Assembly: GCF_007904085.1 (NCBI RefSeq)
Contig: NZ_CP042326.1
Location: 2,108,001-2,172,000, forward strand
DNA length: 64,000 nt
Direction of reading: 5' to 3'
From: Euhalothece natronophila Z-M001
GTDB lineage: Bacteria; Cyanobacteriota; Cyanobacteriia; Cyanobacteriales; Rubidibacteraceae
How positions within the stretch are numbered: the stretch's first letter is position 1; the number at the start of each line of letters is the position of its first letter. Below are positions 54,311 to 63,786 of this stretch, piece by piece. Position numbers and translations under genes: made by a program. The notes beneath the pieces were generated by a model. The model was not told the DNA's origin, made no database searches, and saw nothing but the letters and a program-made list of their open reading frames with translations.

Positions 54311-55333
54311 TTACTTTCTTTGCCAACGATCGCCGTCTTCTAAAACTTCCCGTGGCTGATCACTATTCAACCAATTCTGTGCTAAGTGATCATCTTTTAA
54401 CCAAGCATCCCAAAAAGCGGTACTAAGGGCGAGAATAGCACGATGATGATTAGGATTAAAAGCACCTGGCATTCTGTCTTCATCAACAAAGACAAAATGA
54501 TCTGCTCCATCTAAGACTAACTCATATTTATTACCACGTGGTAAAGCAGGAAAGATTGCCAAACGATCTTCAACTCTCGCTGTTCCCACAATAGCCATAT
54601 CCTTTGTGCCAGTCATTAGCATCCAAGGGATATCCACTGCGTTAAAGGCTTCTTCAGGGGAATGGTAGGGTGGGGCTTGCGGGCTTAACATTAAAGCAGC
54701 ATCAATGCGATCATCCTGAAAAGGGGTTTCTTCCTGTCTCATATTTTGACCACCTAGCGCTTGAGTCGTTAACGCCCCAAAAGAATACCCTGACATTCCG
54801 ATTTTATCTAAATTCATTCGCCCTGCCAGATCGTGTTTCCTTTTTTCATTCCAAGCCTCTAGTTGATCTAAAACCACAGGAATATCTTGAATACGCAATA
54901 AGTAATTTCGCCAGTTAGCAGCTTGGTGTAACCTTTGAAAATTTAATCGTCTTGACTGATTTTCCAAAATTGCGCGATCGTCGCTGCCTGGATGTTGAAC
55001 AAACACTGCTGTATAGCCACGAGATGCCCAATGTTTGCCTAAATACTGGCTACTTTCACGGGATCCTCCTAACCCATGACTATAGATAATTACAGGGCTA
55101 GGAGAAGAGTTTTCGGGGAGATAGACTAAAATGGGTAGGGTGCGTTCCCGTTGTGCATCATTAACGAGTAACTCTAGAGTTTTCACATCATTATCAGGAG
55201 TTGCCAAGGGATCATAAACATCAGATTGGACAATGGGGGTTTCTAAAGAATCAGCAGTGGTTTCTCTAATTCCTAAAGGAAAAAGGATGCTGATTAAACC
55301 AATTAAGCAAATTTGTTTGATGTTAAAAGTCAT
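54311..55333 (-). CDS. Exported alpha/beta hydrolase (dienelactone hydrolase/PAF-acetylhydrolase-like)
   Basis: 340-aa hydrolase with an N-terminal hydrophobic leader (KQICLIGLISILFPLG) that marks secretion or anchoring. The oxyanion strand VIIYSHGLGGSRESSQYLGK, nucleophile Ser in GMSGYSFGALTTQALG, and the late His in LDGADHFVFVDEDRMP make a full triad. The family acts on ester or lipid substrates; its own is unknown. It lies 10 bp beyond the epimerase gene on the same strand, so the two are probably co-transcribed. Confidence 0.82.
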   Translation of the reverse strand: MTFNIKQICLIGLISILFPLGIRETTADSLETPIVQSDVYDPLATPDNDVKTLELLVNDAQRERTLPILVYLPENSSPSPVIIYSHGLGGSRESSQYLGKHWASRGYTAVFVQHPGSDDRAILENQSRRLNFQRLHQAANWRNYLLRIQDIPVVLDQLEAWNEKRKHDLAGRMNLDKIGMSGYSFGALTTQALGGQNMRQEETPFQDDRIDAALMLSPQAPPYHSPEEAFNAVDIPWMLMTGTKDMAIVGTARVEDRLAIFPALPRGNKYELVLDGADHFVFVDEDRMPGAFNPNHHRAILALSTAFWDAWLKDDHLAQNWLNSDQPREVLEDGDRWQRK

Positions 55334-55407
55334 TAGTCATTGGTCATTAGTCATCAGTCATTGGTTTACGAAGGACAAAGGACAAAGGACAAAAAACAAA
55401 GGACAAA
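55328..55407 (+). repeat. Modular heptamer repeat
   Basis: TCATTAG/TCATTGG heptamers followed by TTTACG and then AAAGGAC units. Lies just upstream of the alpha/beta hydrolase start and partly overlaps its first codons. Confidence 0.85.
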
Positions 55408-55510
55408 TATTGCCTTGCTTCTATGGGAATTAGTGGAATCAATCATACTTTATTATTGAACTCGTTTTTACTGGGGTGAATTTCACCCCTTTAACTTAAT
55501 TCTAAATCAA

Positions 55511-56554
55511 TCACTCAGCTTGTTTGGCGACTTCAAAGAAATGTCGAACATTATCTTCAGGAGTACCAGGTAAAACGCCATGCCCTAAGTTTAGAATATG
55601 TCCGCGATTTTCTCCTTTGCGAATTGTCTCTAAAACGCGATCGCGAATAAAGTCTTGCGATCCAAATAAAACCCCTGGATCAATGTTGCCTTGAACTTTT
55701 GTATCTTGTCCTAAGCGTTGTCTGCCTTCTGCAAGATCCACTGTCCAATCTAAACTAATAATATCAAATCCCGTTTTGCCCATGCGTTCTAAAACGCCAG
55801 CACTGCCACTAATATAGAGAATTAAAGGCGTGTCAGGATGAGTTTGTTTAACTTCTTCGACCACTCGTTTTTGGTAAGGTAAAGCAAAGGTTTCATAATC
55901 TTGAGGGGAAAGTTGACCTGCCCAAGAATCGAACATTTGGACAACTTGTGCGCCACAGTCGATTTGATACCGTACATATTGCGCGATCGCGTCAGCCACT
56001 TTTCCTAAAAAGGTATGGAGTAACTGAGGCTCTTTAAACGCCATCCCTTTGATATTAGAATAATTCTTAGACGTTTTCCCTTCAATGGCATACGCTGCTA
56101 AAGTCCAAGGCGCACCAACAAAGCCTAAAACCGTTGATTGGTTTCCCACTTCTTCTCGTAAGGTTTTCAAAATAGTTTTAATAAAGGGGAGAGAGGCTTC
56201 AGGATCAAGGGGACGCATTTGATCGACTTGTGCTTGGGTACGAATCGGCGGATCAATAACCGGCCCTTTGTTTTCCACAATATCAAAATCAATGCCAATT
56301 CCCGGAAGAGGGGTTAAAATATCGGAAAAGAGAATCACCCCATCAGGCTTAAAAGCTCGCCAAGGTTGTAAAGAAATTTCAATGGCGAGGTCTGGATTCT
56401 CGGAGCGTTCCCGAAAACTAGGATATTTATCTCGTAAGTCCCGATATTCTTTCATGTAGCGTCCGGCTTGACGCATCATCCACACGGGTGGACGTGATAC
56501 ACTTTCCCCACGGGCAACTTTTAAAAGAGAAGGAAGTTCTTGCTGGCTTGCCAT
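55511..56554 (-). CDS. hemE: Uroporphyrinogen decarboxylase
   Basis: 347 aa, decarboxylates uroporphyrinogen III to coproporphyrinogen III for heme and chlorophyll. Signature [20 protein letters not shown] (residues 22-41) and [16 protein letters not shown], with the key Asp in [16 protein letters not shown]. The C-terminal [16 protein letters not shown] is intact. A HIP1 octamer is inside. Alone on the minus strand. Confidence 0.97.
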   Translation of the reverse strand: MASQQELPSLLKVARGESVSRPPVWMMRQAGRYMKEYRDLRDKYPSFRERSENPDLAIEISLQPWRAFKPDGVILFSDILTPLPGIGIDFDIVENKGPVIDPPIRTQAQVDQMRPLDPEASLPFIKTILKTLREEVGNQSTVLGFVGAPWTLAAYAIEGKTSKNYSNIKGMAFKEPQLLHTFLGKVADAIAQYVRYQIDCGAQVVQMFDSWAGQLSPQDYETFALPYQKRVVEEVKQTHPDTPLILYISGSAGVLERMGKTGFDIISLDWTVDLAEGRQRLGQDTKVQGNIDPGVLFGSQDFIRDRVLETIRKGENRGHILNLGHGVLPGTPEDNVRHFFEVAKQAE

Positions 56555-56657
56555 AGATGGTTCTTAAAGTTCTGAATATTTAAGCGCAATCGTTAGCTTA
56601 TCATTTTGTTCATAGCAATAGTGACACTTCTCCACAAAATGCAAAAATCTGATATGT

Positions 56658-56703
56658 TATTGGTCATTCATTGGTTTACAAATAACAAAGGACAAACCAC
56701 AAA
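56658..56703 (+). repeat. Modular heptamer repeat, short
   Basis: TGGTCATTCATTGG, then TTTACAAATAAC, then AAAGGACAAACCACAAATG. It runs to the first base of the CpcF-like gene's ATG. Confidence 0.8.
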
Positions 56704-57314
56704 TGACATCAGAATCTCTGATTGAAGCCGTTGAAAAGGCGAGTTCTCCTGATGAGTTAGTGAAAGCTGTTTGGGCGTTAAGTGGTAGCCAGTCAGAGGA
56801 CGCAATTCCTACGCTGATTCAGGTGTTAGGCTTTAATAACCCTGGTGCCGCGATCGCTGCAGTAGAAGGCTTGGTAAAACTAGGGGATGTGGCTGTCCCG
56901 ATTTTAATTCGAGATTTAGATGGCTATGATTATGGAGCAAGGGCGTGGGCAATTCGAGCCTTATCCAGAATTGCTCATCCTGATGCGTTAGATATTTTAA
57001 CAGAAGCAGCCGCCCATGATTTTGCCCTCAGTGTCCGTCGTGGCGCGGCGAAAGGGTTGGGGGACTTACGTTGGGAAAAGTTGCCCCCAGAGGCACAAGA
57101 AGGGGCGCAGAAAAAGGTTTTGGAAACCCTTAAGCAAGTGGCAAAAAAAGATGAGGAATGGATTGTTCGGTATGCCGCAATTGTGGGGTTAGAGTCTTTA
57201 GCCAAGCAAGCGCTAACTGAAGAAATTAAGACGTTTTTACAGGAATTAGAGAAACAAGAGAAAGATTTAACTGCGCGATCGCGCCTTCGTCTAGCTTTCA
57301 CGAATCAGGAATAA
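56703..57314 (+). CDS. HEAT-repeat protein, phycocyanobilin lyase CpcF-like
   Basis: 203-aa protein built of tandem HEAT-like helical pairs: SEDAIPTLIQVLGFNNPGAA, ARAWAIRALSRIAHPDALDI, VRRGAAKGLGDLRWEKLPPE and VRYAAIVGLESLAKQALTEE. Length and repeat pattern fit CpcF, one half of the CpcE/CpcF heterodimer attaching bilin to phycocyanin alpha; the CpcE partner and cpc genes are not here. Other HEAT lyases or the NblB-type degradation factor remain possible. Start is the ATG at 56703. Confidence 0.7.
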   Translation: MTSESLIEAVEKASSPDELVKAVWALSGSQSEDAIPTLIQVLGFNNPGAAIAAVEGLVKLGDVAVPILIRDLDGYDYGARAWAIRALSRIAHPDALDILTEAAAHDFALSVRRGAAKGLGDLRWEKLPPEAQEGAQKKVLETLKQVAKKDEEWIVRYAAIVGLESLAKQALTEEIKTFLQELEKQEKDLTARSRLRLAFTNQE

Positions 57315-57373
57315 CCAAATCTCACATTTTTGCTAGATTTGAGAATAACGTTATTTGCTAATTATTAAGAATC

Positions 57374-58339
57374 ATGAATACTAGTGCCACTGCGCCTGAA
57401 ACCGTCTCTTTAGGAAAGAATGGTCCGAAAGTAACCCCCTTGGGAGTAGGAACTTGGTCTTGGGGAGATCGCTTATTTTGGAATTACGGAAAAGAATATG
57501 ATCAAAGGCAAGTCCAAGAGGCATTCCAAGCATCAGTGGAAGCTGGCATTACCCTTTTTGATACTGCAGAAGTTTATGGTACAGGAGACTCAGAACAGTT
57601 ATTAGGGAACTTTGCTAAAGCCAGTGATCGAGAAATCGCGATCGCGACGAAGTATTTTCCCTTACCTTGGCGGGTTTTTCCCGAATCCGTGCGAGAAGCA
57701 GTGAGTAAAAGTTTAGAACGCCTACAAATCGAGAGCATCCCTTTATATCAAGTTCATACTCCTTTTACCTTTTTCATGAGTCAAGAAACCCTAATGAAAA
57801 CCTTGGCAGAAGAAGTGCAAAAAGGGCGTATTCAAGCAGTGGGGGTGAGTAACTACTCAGCAAGTCAAATGCGCGAAGCCCAAGAACATTTAGCAAAATA
57901 CGACATTCCCCTAGCGAGTAACCAAGTTATCTATTCTCTCCTCAACCGTAAAATTGAAAGTAATGGCACATTTCAAACTGCCCAAGAATTAGGGGTCAAA
58001 ATTATTGCTTATAGTCCCCTAGCGCAAGGGTTACTCACAGGAAAATATACAGGTTCAGAAAAACCAAGTGGCGCTCGGGCTTTAGATCCCAAATTTAAGT
58101 CTTCTGGAATCAATAAAATTTCTCCTGTTATTGATAATTTGCAAAAATTAGGGGAAAAATACCAAAAAATACCAGCACAGGTAGCTCTAAATTGGTTAAT
58201 TACTCAAGGAACCATTCCCATTCCAGGGGCAAAAAATGCCAACCAAGCCCAACAAAATGCGGGGGCCTTAGGTTGGCAACTCAATTCCGAAGACGCTCAA
58301 ACTTTAGATCAAGCAAGTCAACCGTGGTTGACCCCTTAA
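57374..58339 (+). CDS. Aldo/keto reductase
   Basis: 321-aa AKR. The catalytic four are readable: Asp in TLFDTAEVYGTGDSEQLLG, Tyr in the same segment, Lys in IAIATKYFPLP, and His in LYQVHTPFTF. The NADP-binding end IPIPGAKNANQAQQNAGALG matches the family. The enzyme class is clear; the aldehyde or sugar substrate is not. It ends only 4 bp from the convergent cydA stop. Confidence 0.9.
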   Translation: MNTSATAPETVSLGKNGPKVTPLGVGTWSWGDRLFWNYGKEYDQRQVQEAFQASVEAGITLFDTAEVYGTGDSEQLLGNFAKASDREIAIATKYFPLPWRVFPESVREAVSKSLERLQIESIPLYQVHTPFTFFMSQETLMKTLAEEVQKGRIQAVGVSNYSASQMREAQEHLAKYDIPLASNQVIYSLLNRKIESNGTFQTAQELGVKIIAYSPLAQGLLTGKYTGSEKPSGARALDPKFKSSGINKISPVIDNLQKLGEKYQKIPAQVALNWLITQGTIPIPGAKNANQAQQNAGALGWQLNSEDAQTLDQASQPWLTP

Positions 58340-58343
58340 TCCT

Positions 58344-59774
58344 TCAATTCTCTACAGGGCGGCGATCTGGAGTCGGTTCAACAGGAGTCGCGGTTATAGA
58401 GCCTTGTGGAAGCGGTAAATCAAAATTAGGACCTTGACGAATAATGCGACTACCAAAATAGAGGGCAGAAATAAACAAGAGAGTATAAACCCCTGTAAAC
58501 CCTAATAAAGAAGTCAAAATTTCTTGGGGGGGTAGATTAGAAGCCGCATCAACGGTGCGAATTTCTTCGTACATCGTCCAAGGCTGTCTCCCTACACAGC
58601 GGACAATCCAACCTGACTCAATCGCAATATACCCTAATGGCGCAGCAAACATCCAACCAATCAGTAACCATTTTTGGTTGGCAATTTCTACTGTTGCCAG
58701 TTTTCCTCGTAGCCATTGGATCACCGTAAATGCCATTAATCCCACCAGTAGGAAACCAATTCCTACCATAATCCGAAAAGAATAGTAAATTAACCCCACC
58801 ATTCCGGGACGATCTTCGGGTTTCCATTCTTTTAAGCCTTGTACCGGTTCAGATAAGTCTTTCTTAAACTCTAGAATGTAGCCTAAACCATTGGGAATGG
58901 AAATTTCCCAGTCATTTTGTTCTGCTTTCGAGTTGGGAATTGCCACTAAACTCCAATCTGCTGGTTGTCCACTCGGGGCAGTTTCCCATTGTGCTTCCAT
59001 CGCAGCCATTTTCGTAGGCTGTTGTTTATAAACTTGTTCGCCACTAAGATGTCCAATGTAGAGTTGTAGCGGGGCAACTGCGATCGCGCAGGCAAGAACA
59101 ATCTTAAACGAACGAGTGAAAAACTCTTGATAGCGTTGATTCCGATTCAAAATATACCAAGCACTAATTCCCCCAATCACAAATAAAGAAGTTTCCAAGG
59201 TGGCAAAAAACATATGGAGAACACTATTTACCATGAAGGGATTAAAAATAGCTTGGAAATAGTCAGAGACAACAAACTTGCCATCTACTAATTCCCCACC
59301 AGCTGGGGTTTGTAACCAAGAATTTGCCGCCAAAATCCAAAAAGTCGATAAATTTGCCCCAAAGGCAACCATAATCGTCGCAATATAGTGCATCACCCCA
59401 GGAACACGCCCCCAACCAAAGAGCATAATTCCCAAGAATCCTGCTTCTAACATAAACGCCATGGAAGCCTCAAACCCAAGAATACTACCAAAAAAGTCTC
59501 CCACAGCTTCCGAAAATGGAGCCCAATTCGTCCCAAATTGGAATTCCATGGGAACGCCACTAGCAACCCCAATTCCAAAATTCAAAACATATAGCTTTGA
59601 CCAAAAACGGGCATGATAGTAGTAATCAGGATTACGGGTTTTGAGCCATAATCCCTCTACCACGACTAAATAAATTGACATACCAGTGGTTAAAACCGGC
59701 CACAACATATGAAAAATTGCAGTTACAGCAAACTGCATCCGCGATAGTGAAACCGAATCTGATAAAAACTCCAT
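58344..59774 (-). CDS. cydA: Cytochrome bd quinol oxidase subunit I
   Basis: 476 aa from the ATG at 59774 (the longer frame start at 59792 lacks support). Integral membrane oxidase subunit with b558, b595 and d hemes. Ligand and quinol motifs are present: His22 in AIFHMLWPVLTT, a second His in NSVLHMFFATLETSL, GRQPWTMYEEIRTVDAASNL, and the Q-loop with GEQVYKQQPTKMAAMEAQWE. The usual partner cydB is not adjacent: 4 bp after the stop the convergent aldo/keto reductase gene ends. Cyanobacteria use this oxidase for cyanide-insensitive respiration. Confidence 0.92.
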   Translation of the reverse strand: MEFLSDSVSLSRMQFAVTAIFHMLWPVLTTGMSIYLVVVEGLWLKTRNPDYYYHARFWSKLYVLNFGIGVASGVPMEFQFGTNWAPFSEAVGDFFGSILGFEASMAFMLEAGFLGIMLFGWGRVPGVMHYIATIMVAFGANLSTFWILAANSWLQTPAGGELVDGKFVVSDYFQAIFNPFMVNSVLHMFFATLETSLFVIGGISAWYILNRNQRYQEFFTRSFKIVLACAIAVAPLQLYIGHLSGEQVYKQQPTKMAAMEAQWETAPSGQPADWSLVAIPNSKAEQNDWEISIPNGLGYILEFKKDLSEPVQGLKEWKPEDRPGMVGLIYYSFRIMVGIGFLLVGLMAFTVIQWLRGKLATVEIANQKWLLIGWMFAAPLGYIAIESGWIVRCVGRQPWTMYEEIRTVDAASNLPPQEILTSLLGFTGVYTLLFISALYFGSRIIRQGPNFDLPLPQGSITATPVEPTPDRRPVEN

Positions 59775-59886
59775 GCTGCCTCTTAAATGCACATATCAAG
59801 CACCACCTCATCATAACGAGAAGTGTAGTTTTGTTACTTAAACTTTAAAAAAAGCTTTAACATTTATTTTTTTTCTGCTTGAGGTA

Positions 59887-59972
59887 TTTGTCCTTTGTCC
59901 TTTGTCCTTCGTTCTTTGTTGTTTGTAAACCAGTGACTAATGACTGATGACCAATGACTAATAACTAATAAC
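59887..59972 (+). repeat. Modular heptamer repeat, reverse orientation
   Basis: TTTGTCC units first, then GTTTGTAAACCAGTGACTAAT and GACTAAT/GACCAAT units. It lies between divergent cydA and the hemerythrin gene. Confidence 0.85.
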
Positions 59973-60013
59973 ATCCAAGAGCAAAGAGTGGGTTAAAATA
60001 TCTGTTTGAAGCA

Positions 60014-60478
60014 ATGCCTTATACAGTTAGCTCACTTTCAACTATGCAAACTCCTCAGTGGTCTAAAGAATACGAAACTGGTTTTCCTGTAATTGATCAG
60101 CAACATAAAGAAATGTTTGGGTTGGTTGGGGAATTGCAACAAGCAATGGTAAAACCTAATCAGGAAGCTGAAATTAAAAGCCTAATCGAACAGCTACTTC
60201 AAGATACCGTAAATCACTTTGCTCTAGAAGAAGGATTAATGCTAGAGCATGACTACCCCTCTTATGAGGAACATAAACAAATCCATGATCGCTTAACTCG
60301 CAAAATTCAAAAAGTTCTTCACAGCATTGAAACAGAGAAAGACACAAGTATCATTAATACTGAACTTTCCCACTTTCTTCATCAATGGTTGGTTCACCAC
60401 ATCCAAGGACAAGACCAGAAAATGATTCAATTCTTTCGAGAACAAAATATCCGTGATGCAATTCCCACTTATGTTTAG
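60014..60478 (+). CDS. Bacteriohemerythrin
   Basis: 154-aa non-heme diiron O2-binding protein. The ligand set is complete: His31 (QQHKEM), His68 and Glu72 (NHFALEE), His87 and His91 (EEHKQIHD), His129 and Asp134 (HIQGQD). The leader of about 12 residues before MQTPQWSKEYETGF is optional; the in-frame ATG at residue 11 is an alternative start. Roles in oxygen storage or delivery have been proposed for relatives; here nothing more specific can be inferred, though the neighbour oxidase cydA is suggestive. Confidence 0.93.
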   Translation: MPYTVSSLSTMQTPQWSKEYETGFPVIDQQHKEMFGLVGELQQAMVKPNQEAEIKSLIEQLLQDTVNHFALEEGLMLEHDYPSYEEHKQIHDRLTRKIQKVLHSIETEKDTSIINTELSHFLHQWLVHHIQGQDQKMIQFFREQNIRDAIPTYV

Positions 60479-60660
60479 CAGTTGTGGATAAGGATAGGGC
60501 TTGAGGAGACATCTCAGTATTAGGTAAATCCCAAACTTGTCTATTGGAGGGGGATATCAAGAGATGTGTAGCAGAAACTAATTAATTTCATCTTAAATCA
60601 GCGGATGTTATTGAAGATTAATCGTTAAGATAGATTAAGATGTAAAGAAATGTAACAAGA

Positions 60661-61371
60661 ATGAACGGCAAAGTTATTGTTATCGTTGGTGCAACCGGTG
60701 GCATTGGTTCTACTCTCACCCATGAGCTTGCAGAAACCGGAGCAAATTTAGTCTTAGTCGCTAGAGATAGTGCGCGTTTATCGGCGTTAGTATCTCAACT
60801 ATCGGTAACGGAGAAAGTTTTAAATATTCCCGCTGATATTACCAGGCCTGATCAAGTGCAGACATTAATGGAAAAAACCATCGCGCAGTTTGGGCAAATT
60901 GATGTTTTAGTTAATGCAGCTGGTGCGGGTATTCTCAAGCCCCATGCCAAAGTTGAACCCAGTGATCTTGATACCATGCTTGATCTCAACCTCAAAGGAA
61001 GTTTTTATACCTCCCAAGCAGCCGCAGAAGTAATGCGGAAACAAAAATCTGGACACATCTGTAACATTGTGGGGATTTTAGGAAAACATCCCATGGCGAT
61101 GGGCAGTGCTTATTGTGCCTCTAAATTTGGAGCAGTAGGTTTCAGTAAATGTATGGCAGAAGAATTAAAACGTTATGGGGTAAAAATGACCTTATTTTAC
61201 TTCGGTGGTGTTAATACTCCCTTTTGGGATCAAGCAGGTTTAAAAGTAGATCGAGATAAAATGCTGAGTGCAGATACTGCAGCCCAAGCAATCTTATTTG
61301 CAATTCAAGCAGAACCCCATGCCGTGCCAACAGAAATTAATATCCAACCTGATAATCATTTATTTTTCTAG
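60661..61371 (+). CDS. Short-chain dehydrogenase/reductase
   Basis: 236-aa classical SDR. The coenzyme loop is VGATGGIGSTLTHELA and the active site AYCASKFGAVGFSK (Tyr-x3-Lys); Asn in VLVNAAGAGIL. It resembles the 3-ketoacyl-ACP reductase-like and general oxidoreductase groups. Substrate unknown. It precedes hppD by about 50 bp and could be co-transcribed. Confidence 0.85.
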   Translation: MNGKVIVIVGATGGIGSTLTHELAETGANLVLVARDSARLSALVSQLSVTEKVLNIPADITRPDQVQTLMEKTIAQFGQIDVLVNAAGAGILKPHAKVEPSDLDTMLDLNLKGSFYTSQAAAEVMRKQKSGHICNIVGILGKHPMAMGSAYCASKFGAVGFSKCMAEELKRYGVKMTLFYFGGVNTPFWDQAGLKVDRDKMLSADTAAQAILFAIQAEPHAVPTEINIQPDNHLFF

Positions 61372-61422
61372 GAAAAACTGTATCCTAACGGGAGAAACAC
61401 CTAATAAACTAATGTAGCCTCG

Positions 61423-62505
61423 ATGAAAATTGATCAGATTCACTTTTACGTCGAAAATGCTTCTTGGTGGCGTAACTGGTTTATTTCCCAAATGGGGTTT
61501 GAAGCTGTTACTTCTCCCTACAGGGATAAACATACGCTTATAGAAGTGGTTAAAAGTGGTGAGGCGGAGTTCCTCCTTTATTCTCCAGAAAGTGAGGAAA
61601 GTCCCGTTGCGGCTTACTTAAAGCAACATCCTCCCGGGGTTGCCGAAGTAACCTTTGAAGTGTCTTATCTCGAAGAAACCCTCGCCAAGATGCAAGGAGT
61701 AACCTTATTACGGCCTTTGCAGACCATTCCCACTAACTCCGGTCATCTCAAATGGTGTCAAATTTTGGGGGTAACAGGATTAATCCATACCTTAGTGGAA
61801 CGAGAGGGGGTAACGCCTTTACTCCCTTGGTTGCCTCAATGGCAGTGGAAAACTACTGCCAAAGGGGGGTTATTTTTTACTGGAATTGATCATGTTGTAC
61901 TTAATGTGGCAAAAGGGGCGCTACAGTCAACGGTACAATGGTATGAAAAGATTTTTGGATGGCAACGGAAACAAGCGTTTACTATTCAGACTCCTCATTC
62001 GGGGTTAAAGTCCCAAGTTTTAGTAGATAGCAGTGGGAAGGTGCAATTTCCCATTAATGAACCAACTTCTGAAACCTCGCAAATTCAAGAGTTTATTAAT
62101 TATAATCGCGGGGCAGGTATTCAACATATTGCCCTGCAAACGCCAAATATTACCGATGTAACGCTAACCCTTAAACAACGAGGCGTATCTTTTCTGAGAG
62201 TTCCCGATACTTACTATACCCAATTAAAAGAGCGATTTCCGAAACTACCTTTCTCCACCTCAGAATGGGAACAAGTTAAGGAAGCACAAGTATTAGTTGA
62301 TTCAGAAGCCTCGGCATTAACCACTGATTTTAAGAAAAACCCTTTATTATTACAGATTTTTACTCAACCTATTTTTCAAGAACCAACATTTTTCTTTGAA
62401 TTAATTGAAAGGCGCGATCGCGCTCAGGGCTTCGGGGAGGGAAATTTCCGTGCCTTATTTGAAGCCATTGAACGGGAACAATTCAGTAAAAATCAACAGA
62501 GTTAA
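61423..62505 (+). CDS. hppD: 4-hydroxyphenylpyruvate dioxygenase
   Basis: Fe(II) enzyme giving homogentisate for tocopherol in cyanobacteria, 360 aa. Two VOC-fold halves: IHFYVENASWWRNWFISQMG at the N-terminus and GIDHVVLNVAKGALQSTVQW in the second half. Iron ligands are His (GIDHVVL), His (GIQHIALQTP) and Glu in FFFELIERRD. Length and spacing are normal. It faces the convergent gap2 gene, with a stem-loop between. Confidence 0.93.
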   Translation: MKIDQIHFYVENASWWRNWFISQMGFEAVTSPYRDKHTLIEVVKSGEAEFLLYSPESEESPVAAYLKQHPPGVAEVTFEVSYLEETLAKMQGVTLLRPLQTIPTNSGHLKWCQILGVTGLIHTLVEREGVTPLLPWLPQWQWKTTAKGGLFFTGIDHVVLNVAKGALQSTVQWYEKIFGWQRKQAFTIQTPHSGLKSQVLVDSSGKVQFPINEPTSETSQIQEFINYNRGAGIQHIALQTPNITDVTLTLKQRGVSFLRVPDTYYTQLKERFPKLPFSTSEWEQVKEAQVLVDSEASALTTDFKKNPLLLQIFTQPIFQEPTFFFELIERRDRAQGFGEGNFRALFEAIEREQFSKNQQS

Positions 62506-62519
62506 TGAAAATTGACATG

Positions 62520-62546
62520 AAAAAGCCGTGAGGTATTCCCCACGGC
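62520..62546 (-). terminator. Terminator of gap2
   Basis: Stem GCCGTG/CACGGC (62525-62546) with a 10-base loop; on the minus strand it is followed by five T residues, so it terminates leftward transcription from gap2. In the other direction only AAACTC follows. Confidence 0.7.
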
Positions 62547-62580
62547 AAACTCAACAAAAAATATTAAAAACACTAAGGAG

Positions 62581-63597
62581 TTAGGATTTCCACTTTTGGG
62601 AAATTACCTCTGCTAAATCAACAACGCGCTGAGAATAACCCCACTCGTTGTCATACCAGGCAATCACCTTCACTAAATCCCCATTCATCACCATGGTGAA
62701 ATTGCTATCAACAATCGAAGAAGCATCATTGCCACGATAGTCAGAGGAAACTAAGGGTAAGTCCGTGTATTCAATAATCCCTTTCATATATCCATTAGCG
62801 GCATCATGAAGCACCTCATTGACTTGTTCAGCAATGGTAGGTTTAGACACCTGAGCCACAAAGTCAACCACAGAAACATTAGGAGTCGGAACCCGCATGG
62901 CTAAACCACTAAGTTTTCCTTCTAATTCTGGAATCACTAAAGCAACTGCTTTGGCTGCTCCGGTACTGGTGGGAACAATATTGACAGCAGCGGCTCTTGC
63001 CCGACGCAGATCACGGTGACTAGCATCGAGAATCCGTTGGTCACCGGTATAGCTATGAGTGGTGGTCATTGTTCCTTTGACAATGCCAAATTGGTCATGA
63101 AGAACCTTAACGATCGGTGCTAAGCAATTGGTAGTACAACTGGCATTACTGATGACATTATGTTTATCATGGTCATATTTGTCGTGATTGACACCAACCA
63201 CATACGTTCCAATATTGCCACCTTTTCCGGGAGCAGTTATAAGAACCTTTTTAGCACCAGCTGCAATATGTTGAGAAGCCTTTTCCTCACTAGTAAACAC
63301 CCCAGTGGATTCCACAACTAGATCAATATCCCAAGAATCCCAAGGTAACTGAGTGGGATTGCGATCAGAACAACATTTAATTGTTTTTCCGTTAACGGTG
63401 ATTGTATTTTCATCATGGCTAATCTCAGCTTTGAGATTGCCTAGCATTGAGTCATATTTAAGCAAATGTGCATTGGTTTTGGGGTCAGAGGTATCATTGA
63501 GACCCACCACTTCTAACCCAGTATTTTCTCGTTCTAACCAGCAACGCAAAAAGTTACGTCCAATACGTCCAAATCCATTAATGGCTACTCTAATCAC
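62581..63597 (-). CDS. gap2: Glyceraldehyde-3-phosphate dehydrogenase, NADP-using Gap2 type
   Basis: 338-aa GAPDH of the Calvin cycle. Rossmann start [17 protein letters not shown]. The coenzyme-selecting segment after strand 2 reads [19 protein letters not shown], with no acidic residue directly after strand 2 in the position typical of NAD-only enzymes, pointing to Gap2. The catalytic loop [13 protein letters not shown] holds the active Cys, and the C-terminal [20 protein letters not shown] is complete. The regulatory C-terminal extension of plant GapB is absent. Confidence 0.95.
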   Translation of the reverse strand: MIRVAINGFGRIGRNFLRCWLERENTGLEVVGLNDTSDPKTNAHLLKYDSMLGNLKAEISHDENTITVNGKTIKCCSDRNPTQLPWDSWDIDLVVESTGVFTSEEKASQHIAAGAKKVLITAPGKGGNIGTYVVGVNHDKYDHDKHNVISNASCTTNCLAPIVKVLHDQFGIVKGTMTTTHSYTGDQRILDASHRDLRRARAAAVNIVPTSTGAAKAVALVIPELEGKLSGLAMRVPTPNVSVVDFVAQVSKPTIAEQVNEVLHDAANGYMKGIIEYTDLPLVSSDYRGNDASSIVDSNFTMVMNGDLVKVIAWYDNEWGYSQRVVDLAEVISQKWKS

Positions 63598-63786
63598 TAT
63601 TTATTCGCCCCCTTGCTGAAGGTCAATAACATTAATTTATTCTTAACGACCCTGATCATACCGTAAAGTCTGTACTATGAAAAAGATCAATTTGATCCTA
63701 AGTGCGTTGATATTTTGGCAAGAAAGCAAGAATTTCCTCTTTTTTGGGCAAATGGAGAATCACAGGATGAAATTACGTCGTGGTAG

